Below are positions 1 through 6,400 of a stretch of DNA of 6,400 bases, piece after piece. The notes under the pieces are model-generated. The model was not told the DNA's origin. It did no database searches and worked only from the letters and a program-made list of their open reading frames with translations. This stretch comes from JBLRWS01 sp047921075 (lineage in GTDB: Bacteria > Bacteroidota > Rhodothermia > Balneolales > Balneolaceae), in assembly GCA_047921075.1 (NCBI GenBank), contig JBLRWS010000099.1, positions 1 to 6,400 of the forward strand, read 5' to 3'. Each line of letters opens with the position of its first letter. The first letter of the stretch is position 1. The position numbers and the translations under genes are program-made.

Positions 1-29
1 GGAGTCTATTTTTAGCACTCAATTCAAAA

Positions 30-341
30 CTATGCGAAATCCTCGACAGCAACCTGGAAAGCATGAAGCGGATTGTCGCGATCTCCTTCATACTCCTTGT
101 TATAGTTTTCCACTTCTTCAAGGATGCGTTTTACGGTTCCCTCATCCTGAAAGGAGAAGAAGAGGGTAGAGTAGATCCCCTGATCTCCCTGGGAGAACCA
201 GGTGCGAATATCCGGTTTATGTTTTTCGGTCCGGAAACCGTACATCTCGGTTTCACTGTATACGGGTACGTTGTTTCTTGTCATCATTGCCCGGACTTCG
301 TTTGAGAATTCGGCGATGCTCAGTATGATTAGTAATTTCAT
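30..341 (-). CDS. Small PII-like (ferredoxin-fold) protein, putative pump-associated regulator
   Basis: A 103-residue soluble protein, complete from ATG to TAG, with no signal peptide despite the hydrophobic first strand. The apparent order is strand (KLLIILSI, 2-8), helix (about 11-23), strand (about 27-37), an acidic/basic loop (about 38-55), strand (YSTLFFSF, 57-64), helix (about 67-84) and a final strand (LHAFQVAVEDF, 92-102). This beta-alpha-beta-beta-alpha-beta layout and the length fit the PII-like/CutA-like fold. The canonical PII features are not found: no clear uridylylation Tyr motif and no GRGxxGDGKIF-type nucleotide-binding loop, although GDQGIY (52-57) lies near that place. PII-like proteins are known next to RND efflux genes in other bacteria, which supports the reading here. 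It would act in the cytoplasm, perhaps on the permease, but that is inference. The ATG at 341 begins the first strand and no Shine-Dalgarno sequence precedes it. The gene could be expressed separately from the pump because of the palindrome upstream. The coding region is convincing; the family call is moderate. Confidence 0.8.
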   Translation of the reverse strand: MKLLIILSIAEFSNEVRAMMTRNNVPVYSETEMYGFRTEKHKPDIRTWFSQGDQGIYSTLFFSFQDEGTVKRILEEVENYNKEYEGDRDNPLHAFQVAVEDFA

Positions 342-361
342 GAGTTTGGTTTTTATTTGGT

Positions 362-400
362 ATAAGACCTGACAGGTTTTTAAAACCTGTCAGGTCTTAT
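362..400. repeat. Perfect 39-base palindrome between permease and PII-like gene
   Basis: Two 19-base arms (362-380 and 382-400) are exact reverse complements around a single central base at 381. Each arm also contains an 11-base near-palindrome, ACCTGACAGGT at 367-377 and ACCTGTCAGGT at 385-395, with centres 18 bases apart. The element starts 14 bases after the permease stop codon and ends 20 bases before the ATG of the PII-like gene. In RNA it would form a long, strong hairpin, probably with a loop of several A/U bases. No run of U follows the hairpin on either strand, so it is not a classical Rho-independent terminator. I see no second copy in the window. It may be a dispersed REP-like repeat, an attenuating or mRNA-stabilising hairpin, or a protein-binding site; the sequence does not decide. 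Confidence 0.9.
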
Positions 401-414
401 CATTATTTCTTGAT

Positions 415-3400
415 TTATTTCCGCACAATTTCTTCGGTTTTTCTGTTTTTGTTGACCATAAAGTAGATCAATGGAACGGTGATCAGTGTCAGAGCCGTGG
501 AAGCAATCGCTCCCCCCATCAGCGAGATGGCCAGACCCTGGAAGATCGGATCAAACAGGATCACAATCGCACCAATCACAACCGTTCCGGCCGTAAGCAG
601 AATCGGCATGGTTCGCACCGCACCGGCTTCCACTACAGCATCCGGCAGGGAGTTTCCTTCCCTCAGGCTGATCTGAATGAAGTCAATCAGCAGTACGGAG
701 TTTCTTACCATAATTCCGGCAAGTGCAATGAGTCCAATCATCGACGTTGCCGTGAAGAAAGCCCCCGTTAACCAGTGGCCGATCAAAATTCCAATCAGCG
801 ACAGCGGTATGGCGATCATCATGATAATCGGAACGCCAAAGTCCTGGAACCATCCTACAATCAGGATGTAGATAATGACCAGTACCACTGCAAAGGCAAT
901 TCCCAGGTCGCGGAATACCTCGAGGGTGATCTGCCACTCACCGTCCCATTTTACAGTCAGATTTTCACTTGTAAAGGGCTGACCCGCAAAGGTCTGCTCC
1001 AGTGAATATCCGGCCGGGAGGGCGATGTTGTCTATCTCACCCCGTGCATCCAGAATGGCGTACACCGGACTCTCAATCTCACCGGCAACTTCAGCGGTTA
1101 CATATACGACCCTTCGCTGGTTTTTCCGGTGTATGCTCTTCTCCAGTGTTCTCTCTTCCTGCTGAACCAGATCGCCGATCGGAATCATCGAACCGTTTCT
1201 GGATTGAACATGGAGTCCGCCCAGGCGATCTGTTCCGGATCGCGATGCTTCATCCAGCTTCATCGTAATGGGCACAATTGTCGTTTCATTCTCACTGTAG
1301 AGCGAGCTTACGGGATGCTGACCCAGAATCATACCCAGCGATTCAGAAACCTGGTTTGGCATTACACCGCTCATGGCTGCTTTCTCACGCTGTACTGCAA
1401 AACGGTACTCAACCTGATCATCTTCCACCATCCAGTCGGTATCCACAATACCGGGGGTTTGGGTGAAGATTCTTTTAATATCTTCACCAATGTCGCGCTG
1501 CATCTCCAGGTTAGGTCCATAAATCTCGGCCACAAGAGTAGACATTACCGGTGGCCCGGGCGGAACTTCCACCACTTTAACATTCGCATTGTATTTTTCG
1601 CCAACGGCCTGAACCAGCGGTCTCATTCGCTTGGCGATATCGTGACTCTGATCTGATCTCAGACTCTTATCAACCAAATTCACCTGAATGTCGGCCACAT
1701 TTGAGGATTGACGCAGATCGTAACTTCTCACCAGTCCGTTAAAGTTGATCGGTGCGTTTGTGCCCGAATAGATCTGATAGTCGTACACTTCAGGAACATC
1801 AAGCAGGGCAAGGCCTACTTCCTGAGCTACCGCTTCCGTGCGCTCCAGGGTAGTTCCTTCCGGCATGTCGATGATCAGCTGAACCTCATTTTTATTATCA
1901 AATGGAAGCATTTTCACTTCAACCCAACGGACATAGAACAGCATTAGGGTGGCAAAAAGCACAACCGTGGTTCCAAGAAGAAATGCCCATCGTTTCCACG
2001 TGCTTTCCATTAGCGGACGCATGGTTTTCTCGTACACTTTATAGCTGATGGTATCTTCCAATTTGTATCCTTTGCCGTCTTTTCCGCCGGATTGTACCCG
2101 CGCAGCCCGCAGCAGTCTATATCCGAGCCATGGGGTTACAACCAGGGAGATGATGAGAGATAAGATCATCGCTACGGTTGCGCCGATCGCAATCGGGCTC
2201 ATATAGGGTCCCATCAAACCGGAGACAAACGCCATCGGGATAACGGCGGCAATTACCGTAAATGTGGCAAGAATGGTCGGGTTACCCACCTCATTGATCG
2301 CGTAGATCGCGGCCTGCTTGAGCGGCAGATTTCTCATCTTGAAGTGGCGGTGCATATTTTCCGCTACAATGATGGAGTTATCCACCACAATACCTGTCAC
2401 AAACACCAGGGCAAAAAGTGTGATACGGTTGAGGGTATAATCATACATGTAGTAGAAGAAGAGCGTGAGCGCAAACGTGATTGGTACGGAAATGAATACC
2501 ACGAGGGCACCGCGCCAGCCCATTGCCAGAAATACGACAAAAGATACAGCTAAAACAGCCACAACGAGGTGAATCAGCAGTGTACTCACTTTCTCGGTTG
2601 CTGTCTCTCCGTAGTTTCGGGTGGTTTCAACCTGAATGTCGGACGTGATGATAGATCCGCTCAGTTGTTCGACCATCTTATCAATCTGTGTGGCGATGGT
2701 CATGGCATCTGCGCCCTGACGTTTGGCCACGGAAATGGAAACAGCAGGGTAGGAGAGTCCGGCTTCCAAATTCTTTTCAACAGCAGAAGCAGGTCCCGGC
2801 ACGTACGATACGTAATTAGCCGGCTCGCCCGGGCCATCTGTCACTTCCGCAATATCCCGTAGCAAAATTGCATCACCCTGACGTACATCAATTACCAATG
2901 AACCGACATCCTCAGCGGTTTCCAGGAAGTTTCCGGTTTGAACCAGGAACTCCTGGTCATTTTGAGTAAACGATCCGGACTTGAATTCACTGTTGGCGGC
3001 CTGGATGGTTTGAGCCACACGAAGCGGGTCGATCATCTGAGCGGCCATTTTTTCCTTGTCCAGAATCACTTCTACAGTGCGTGAGCGGCCTCCGTGAATT
3101 TTTGTTTCCGCTACATCATAGATCGATTTTATCTCATGATCCAGCTCCTGAGCTACCCGTCGAAGCTGATAGTCATCATGTATATCACTCCAAAGGGTGA
3201 GCGTCACAATCGGAACGTCGTTTATCGATCGTGTTTTAATGAGCGGCATGGTGACCGGCTCCGGCTTGGTGTCCATAAATTTCATGATCTCATTGTAGAG
3301 GCGAACCAGGCTCCGCTCAACATCCTGTCCCACATAAAATCGGGCCGATACCATCGCCTGTTCCGGCATGGAGGTGGAGTAGACATACTCAACACCGGAA

Positions 3401-3636
3401 ATATTGGAGAGAATTTTCTCCAGCGGGATGGCGATCCTGTTTTCTACTTCCTGCGGCGATGCGCCAGGATAACCGACGTAAATATCGGCCATCGGCACAT
3501 CAATCTGTGGTTCCTCTTCACTCGGTGTGAGCCAAACGCCATACACACCGATCGCTAAAAAGGCGATCATCAGAAGCAGTGTCAGCTTCGAATCGATAAA
3601 CGCCTGTGCAATTTTACCTGCTAATCCGGTTTTCAT
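415..3636 (-). CDS. RND-superfamily efflux permease, HAE-like (AcrB/MdtC-like)
   Basis: A 1073-residue inner-membrane proton-driven transporter, full length for a heavy RND pump. Twelve transmembrane segments are visible at about 17-36, 353-372, 377-399, 404-426, 453-473, 483-505, 550-568, 908-929, 935-958, 964-987, 1010-1028 and 1036-1060. Two large periplasmic loops (about 37-350 and 570-905) form the porter and docking domains. Recognisable blocks are EEEPQIDVP (40-48), YPGASPQEVE (56-65), VVDNSIIVAEN in TM4 (417-427), MLPFDNKNEVQ (576-586), MPEGTT (591-596), WDGEW (897-901), FTATSMIGLIALAGIMVRN (961-979) and the C-terminal FDP...GLAISLMGG (1028-1042). The proton-relay positions are Asp419-Asn420 in TM4 and Arg978-Asn979 in TM10, compared with Asp-Asp and Lys-Asn in AcrB. 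The TM4 pattern of CusA/CzcA metal pumps (VDAA) is absent, so CzcA or CusA should not be assigned. The start follows a weak AAGAG about eight bases upstream. Drug, small organic, sulfur or metal substrates all remain possible. Confidence 0.96.
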   Translation of the reverse strand: MKTGLAGKIAQAFIDSKLTLLLMIAFLAIGVYGVWLTPSEEEPQIDVPMADIYVGYPGASPQEVENRIAIPLEKILSNISGVEYVYSTSMPEQAMVSARFYVGQDVERSLVRLYNEIMKFMDTKPEPVTMPLIKTRSINDVPIVTLTLWSDIHDDYQLRRVAQELDHEIKSIYDVAETKIHGGRSRTVEVILDKEKMAAQMIDPLRVAQTIQAANSEFKSGSFTQNDQEFLVQTGNFLETAEDVGSLVIDVRQGDAILLRDIAEVTDGPGEPANYVSYVPGPASAVEKNLEAGLSYPAVSISVAKRQGADAMTIATQIDKMVEQLSGSIITSDIQVETTRNYGETATEKVSTLLIHLVVAVLAVSFVVFLAMGWRGALVVFISVPITFALTLFFYYMYDYTLNRITLFALVFVTGIVVDNSIIVAENMHRHFKMRNLPLKQAAIYAINEVGNPTILATFTVIAAVIPMAFVSGLMGPYMSPIAIGATVAMILSLIISLVVTPWLGYRLLRAARVQSGGKDGKGYKLEDTISYKVYEKTMRPLMESTWKRWAFLLGTTVVLFATLMLFYVRWVEVKMLPFDNKNEVQLIIDMPEGTTLERTEAVAQEVGLALLDVPEVYDYQIYSGTNAPINFNGLVRSYDLRQSSNVADIQVNLVDKSLRSDQSHDIAKRMRPLVQAVGEKYNANVKVVEVPPGPPVMSTLVAEIYGPNLEMQRDIGEDIKRIFTQTPGIVDTDWMVEDDQVEYRFAVQREKAAMSGVMPNQVSESLGMILGQHPVSSLYSENETTIVPITMKLDEASRSGTDRLGGLHVQSRNGSMIPIGDLVQQEERTLEKSIHRKNQRRVVYVTAEVAGEIESPVYAILDARGEIDNIALPAGYSLEQTFAGQPFTSENLTVKWDGEWQITLEVFRDLGIAFAVVLVIIYILIVGWFQDFGVPIIMMIAIPLSLIGILIGHWLTGAFFTATSMIGLIALAGIMVRNSVLLIDFIQISLREGNSLPDAVVEAGAVRTMPILLTAGTVVIGAIVILFDPIFQGLAISLMGGAIASTALTLITVPLIYFMVNKNRKTEEIVRK

Positions 3637-3673
3637 TTTCTACTCTTTTTCAATTCAAAATTTTTGCTGATCA

Positions 3674-4759
3674 CTATCGAATACTTAAAAGCTGTCCCTG
3701 ACGGATGGATTGTCCCGGAGCAGATACAAACTGTTCTCCCGCCGCCAATCCGGATAACACTTCAACCCGGTCGCCGGATCGATCGCCGATGCGAATCCAT
3801 CTCAAAACAGCGCGATTACTGTCAGATATCGTATAAATTCCGGTGAGTTGACCGCGCTCCACAACCGCATCTGCAGGTATCGTCAAACGTTGCGTCTGAT
3901 CTACGTTTGCACCAATCTGTGCAAACATCCCAACTTTTAGCTTGTTGACGACGTCTGAATCCTCAACAACAGCCTCTATCGAAAATTGACGGCTCATCGG
4001 GTCTCCGGCCTCACTGATCGCGGTTAATCGTGCAGGAACATTGCTTACACCGGCAGAGGAGACGGAAACGGTAACCGTTGATCCCTCTTCGAGGCTCGAA
4101 ATTTGATTTTCAGACACCGTGGCCGTGATTTTAACCGAACCGGGATCTGCAACGGAAACCAACGGGTGGCCCGGAGAGGCCATATCACCTTCGGAAACAA
4201 ATTTACCGCTCACAATGCCGGCAAAAGGTGCCCGAATCACCGTGTATTCCAGCATCTCATTCACTTCATTCATGCGTGCTTCCAGCGCTTCCATGTTGGC
4301 TTTGGCAATTTCATACATGGTAGAGATGTCGTCCAGCTCTTTGGAGGTAGCACTCTCTTCCGCATAGAGATTCTTGATTCGATTATAATTTTTCTCGGTG
4401 TTTTCCAGGTTGGCTTTAGCCTGAACCATGTTGGCTTCAATCTGTGATTTTTGAGCCCGGATCTGGTCATCTTTAATGCGCACCAGCAGGTCGCCTTTGT
4501 TTACGCGATCTCCCACGGTAACCGGTACTTCGGTAACAGTTCCCATCACAATCGTGCTGAGACGGGCCTGGTTATTACTCTCCACTTTGGCCGGAAATAC
4601 CATTTCTGATTGAGAAACGGAGGCCTCTGCGGTACGAAGTTCAACTTCGATGGGATCTCCATCCGGCAAAGTGGCCTGATCTGACCCGCACCCCGAAAAT
4701 AGCGCGATGGCTAAAAGCAGTGTCAAAAGTCCTGAAGTAGGTTTCGTGATCTTATTCAT
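3674..4759 (-). CDS. RND efflux periplasmic adaptor (membrane fusion protein), lipoprotein
   Basis: A 361-residue adaptor that bridges the RND permease and the TolC-like channel in the periplasm. The N-terminus is a lipoprotein signal: hydrophobic core 11-22 and a lipobox ending Phe-Ser-Gly-Cys, with Cys24 the likely lipidated residue. Domains in order: first half of the biotinyl-lipoyl-like domain (about 65-98, containing GTVTEVPVTVGDRVNKGD at 73-90), an alpha-helical hairpin coiled coil (about 100-170), the second half of the lipoyl domain (about 172-205, VIRAPFAGIVSG and EGD-ASPG), a beta-barrel domain (about 207-285), and a membrane-proximal domain (about 290-361, with RLTIPADAVVERG). The length is typical of the HlyD/AcrA-like RND adaptors. 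No His-rich or Met-rich metal-binding segment is seen at the N-terminus, unlike several CusB/CzcB-type adaptors. The gene starts 17 bases after the TolC-like gene without a clear Shine-Dalgarno sequence, and ends 37 bases before the permease. Confidence 0.95.
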   Translation of the reverse strand: MNKITKPTSGLLTLLLAIALFSGCGSDQATLPDGDPIEVELRTAEASVSQSEMVFPAKVESNNQARLSTIVMGTVTEVPVTVGDRVNKGDLLVRIKDDQIRAQKSQIEANMVQAKANLENTEKNYNRIKNLYAEESATSKELDDISTMYEIAKANMEALEARMNEVNEMLEYTVIRAPFAGIVSGKFVSEGDMASPGHPLVSVADPGSVKITATVSENQISSLEEGSTVTVSVSSAGVSNVPARLTAISEAGDPMSRQFSIEAVVEDSDVVNKLKVGMFAQIGANVDQTQRLTIPADAVVERGQLTGIYTISDSNRAVLRWIRIGDRSGDRVEVLSGLAAGEQFVSAPGQSIRQGQLLSIR

Positions 4760-4776
4760 TTTCTTGGTGATTATGT

Positions 4777-6141
4777 TTAGTTATTAAAATCGTGTTCAAG
4801 CAACATCTCCAGTGCGGCGATGCTCATATTGTATTTGTAGAGAGCCATCACGTTTTTCAGTTTGGCTTCGGCTAATTTGGTTTCGGCTTCCAGTAAGTCG
4901 GTGGTTCGCTCCATCCCTTCGCGGTAGCGATTGGTTCGGATTCTTACATCCTCCGTAGACTGCTCAATGGATTCTGTTGTCAGCTCCAGCTCTTTTTCTG
5001 CATGCTCAAGCGATCGATAGGCTTCTCTGACTCTGTTTTCCACCTCAAACATGTGACTTTGCTGCATGCTTTGCGCTTTTCTGTAATCGGCACGGGCTTC
5101 CATCACTTTGCCGGCCTGGCTATAACCGGAGAAGATATTCCATCTCAGATTGGCTCCGATCATGTAGGAGTTGGCCCCGAAACTTGCAAAATCGGAATCG
5201 TTGTATTCGTAACTGCCAAACAGATTGATTTTAGGCAGAAAGCTGAACTTGGCGGATTGACTCATTCTCTCAGCTGCATTCACTCTCTGTTCAAGGGCTC
5301 TTGTTTGAGCGTTATTCACGCGAATATTTGTGATATCAGACGGGATGAAAGTTCCCTCAATTCCTTCCAATTGTTCGGTTGGTATAATTTCAACTGATCC
5401 GGCCAGTCCAAGCAAGAGTGCCATCTCTTCCTGCACATTGTTCAGCTGATTTTCGGTATTAATTCTGCGGCTCTCCATTTCCAGCTCGTAAACTCTTGTC
5501 GCCAGAAAATCTTCTCTACTGAGGAGCCCCTCTTCAAAAAAGTTCTGTGCCTGTCGTCTGTGTTCAGAAGCCGTTTGCAGTGCAGTTTCGATTACTTCCA
5601 GCTGTCGCGTATGGAGAATGAGGCTGTAGTAGTGATTGCGCACCTGGTACTTGATGTAGCTTTTTGTACCCTGCAGCTGTTCATTGGCTGAGTTTAACTG
5701 ACTCTTCACCGCACCGCGTTGCATTATCATATCCGGATTAAACAGCGGCTGACGTACTTCAAATTTAGCACTGTAGTTTTGGTATGTATCCGGGTTATTC
5801 AAAAGGGCAGGGTTGAAATCCTGCTGGCTAATCACTTCCTGTTTCAGCTTAAATCCGAATACGTTAAGCGGATCGTTGGTTGATAGCACATTATATTCAA
5901 ACGAGAGCTGTGGCAGAAATACAGCATTCGTCTGGCGGTATTGAGCCCTGGTCTTGTCTACGTCAAACTCCGCCTGCGCAATGGAGAAATTTTTCTCCAT
6001 TGCGATTTCCATCGCCTCCTGGAGTGATAGCGTAAGTCTGTAATCCTCCTCCGATGTTGACTGAGCCAGAAGTTGAACAGGCATCAGAAATAACATGAGA
6101 AACAGATATACTCTGGGTACATATGAAACGTTCAGATTCAT
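4777..6141 (-). CDS. TolC-family outer-membrane efflux protein
   Basis: A 454-residue outer-membrane channel component of a tripartite efflux system, normal in length for the OEP/TolC family. The N-terminus is a Sec signal peptide (hydrophobic core about 11-25, likely cut after Ala26 in LLA-Q). The mature part shows two OEP repeats. The first starts at about 36 (SLQEAMEIAMEKN) and leads into LPQLSF (76-81), with a long helical stretch at about 145-245. The second starts at about 275, has LPKINLFGSYEY (302-313) and WNIFSG (334-339), then a helical region at about 345-450 with the typical RYREG...TTDLLEAETKLAEAK signature (405-427). There is no lipobox, so it is not a NodT-type lipoprotein. The start is supported by AAGGA five bases before the ATG (6147-6151), the best Shine-Dalgarno match in the window. 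It ends 17 bases before the adaptor gene, so co-transcription and joint assembly are very likely. The substrate cannot be read from this subunit. Confidence 0.95.
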   Translation of the reverse strand: MNLNVSYVPRVYLFLMLFLMPVQLLAQSTSEEDYRLTLSLQEAMEIAMEKNFSIAQAEFDVDKTRAQYRQTNAVFLPQLSFEYNVLSTNDPLNVFGFKLKQEVISQQDFNPALLNNPDTYQNYSAKFEVRQPLFNPDMIMQRGAVKSQLNSANEQLQGTKSYIKYQVRNHYYSLILHTRQLEVIETALQTASEHRRQAQNFFEEGLLSREDFLATRVYELEMESRRINTENQLNNVQEEMALLLGLAGSVEIIPTEQLEGIEGTFIPSDITNIRVNNAQTRALEQRVNAAERMSQSAKFSFLPKINLFGSYEYNDSDFASFGANSYMIGANLRWNIFSGYSQAGKVMEARADYRKAQSMQQSHMFEVENRVREAYRSLEHAEKELELTTESIEQSTEDVRIRTNRYREGMERTTDLLEAETKLAEAKLKNVMALYKYNMSIAALEMLLEHDFNN

Positions 6142-6195
6142 TTTAGTCCTTGATTTATAAGGGTTTGTGAATTTTATTTCCCGATCAGAACAGTG

Positions 6196-6393
6196 TTATT
6201 TTTTAAAACCGAGATTATATTTTTTGATCATTGACTCGGCAAAACACCAACCTGAAAAAGCGGACTGAATCAAATTCAAGCCAACAAACAGTGTCAGCAG
6301 CAGCCAATAAGATGAACCGAAGTAGGCAAGAATTAAACTTCCTGTTATCATACTTCCGGCAAAAAGTCGTATGGTTCTTTTGTTACCTTCCAT
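6196..6393 (-). CDS. Small DUF2892/YgaP-type inner-membrane protein
   Basis: A 65-residue protein, complete from ATG to TAA. It resembles the DUF2892 family (the membrane part of YgaP-like proteins), which consists of two short transmembrane helices. What is seen: a basic N-terminus (KRTIR, residues 5-9), a first hydrophobic helix at about 8-25, a short turn with Ser-Ser-Tyr-Trp (27-30), a second helix at about 30-46 with the family-typical FVGLN-IQSAF stretch (36-46), then Gly-Trp-Cys (48-50) and a basic tail. The family usually has a Cys at this place, often followed by Pro; here Phe follows. The biochemical role of stand-alone DUF2892 proteins is not established. Some relatives are fused to rhodanese domains, which hints at sulfur chemistry, but no rhodanese domain is present here. 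It is the first gene of the run and lies 54 bases before the TolC-like gene. Only seven bases precede the ATG in the window, so neither a ribosome binding site nor a promoter can be judged. Family assignment is fairly secure; function is unknown. Confidence 0.85.
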   Translation of the reverse strand: MEGNKRTIRLFAGSMITGSLILAYFGSSYWLLLTLFVGLNLIQSAFSGWCFAESMIKKYNLGFKK

Positions 6394-6400
6394 TGTGTAA

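Noticed and set aside
63..305. Open frame of 80 codons on the plus strand
   Set aside because: It is the reverse complement of the PII-like gene. The minus-strand product has a coherent alternating strand/helix pattern, and the plus-strand hydrophobic stretch reflects complementary codons.
362..400. Rho-independent terminator for the permease transcript
   Set aside because: The stem is strong, but no U-run follows it in either direction (minus-strand continuation is A-rich with C), so a classical terminator is not supported. It is listed as a repeat.
1129..1656. Open frame of 175 codons on the plus strand
   Set aside because: It lies fully inside the permease gene on the opposite strand. 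Its translation is rich in His, Arg and Cys with no recognisable domain, as expected for an antisense shadow of a conserved coding region.
3094..3558. Open frame of 154 codons on the plus strand
   Set aside because: It is antisense to the well-conserved N-terminal part of the permease and its translation has no family-like pattern.
415..3636. Naming the permease CzcA or CusA because a PII-like gene is nearby
   Set aside because: The TM4 and TM10 motifs are HAE-like rather than HME-like, so the neighbour alone does not justify a metal-specific name.
5002..5397. Open frame of 131 codons on the plus strand
   Set aside because: It is antisense to the TolC-like gene, whose protein matches its family over the full length; no independent support for a second gene.
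6142..6195. Separate promoter for the TolC-like gene in the 54-base gap
   Set aside because: The gap is AT-rich and contains the AAGGA ribosome binding site, but I see no convincing -10/-35 pair or Bacteroidota-type -33/-7 pair; co-transcription with the upstream small gene is simpler.

Overview
The window holds five genes, all on the minus strand and closely spaced, that read as one transcription unit running from right to left. In order of transcription they are: a small two-helix membrane protein of the DUF2892/YgaP type (6393-6196), a TolC-type outer-membrane efflux protein (6141-4777), a lipoprotein periplasmic adaptor (4759-3674), an RND inner-membrane permease (3636-415), and a 103-residue protein whose strand/helix pattern suggests a PII-like (ferredoxin-like) fold (341-30). 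Gaps between genes are 54, 17, 37 and 73 bases. No gene lies on the plus strand, and no RNA gene, CRISPR array or insertion sequence is visible. No stretch over 300 bases lacks a gene.

The three central genes supply a complete tripartite pump: RND motor and transporter in the inner membrane, adaptor in the periplasm, TolC-like channel in the outer membrane. The organism is therefore a diderm. The AT-rich gaps, the mostly weak Shine-Dalgarno sequences, the lipoprotein adaptor and the general look of the proteins suggest the Bacteroidota/Balneolota/Rhodothermota group. That placement is an inference from style, without a marker gene.

The most interesting feature is the pairing of the pump with two small flanking proteins. 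DUF2892 membrane proteins and PII-like proteins are both known neighbours of RND efflux genes in other bacteria, so the locus may be a pump with its own small-protein sensor or modulator. The permease carries Asp419-Asn420 in TM4 and Arg978-Asn979 in TM10 where AcrB has Asp-Asp and Lys-Asn. It also lacks the TM4 and TM10 pattern of CusA/CzcA-type metal pumps, so a metal substrate should not be assumed.

The only sizeable non-coding element is a perfect 39-base palindrome (362-400) between the permease and the PII-like gene. Each of its arms contains an 11-base near-palindrome. It could be a dispersed intergenic repeat, an mRNA hairpin that separates expression of the two genes, or a binding site. 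The promoter of the unit and any dedicated regulator would lie to the right of base 6400, outside the window.
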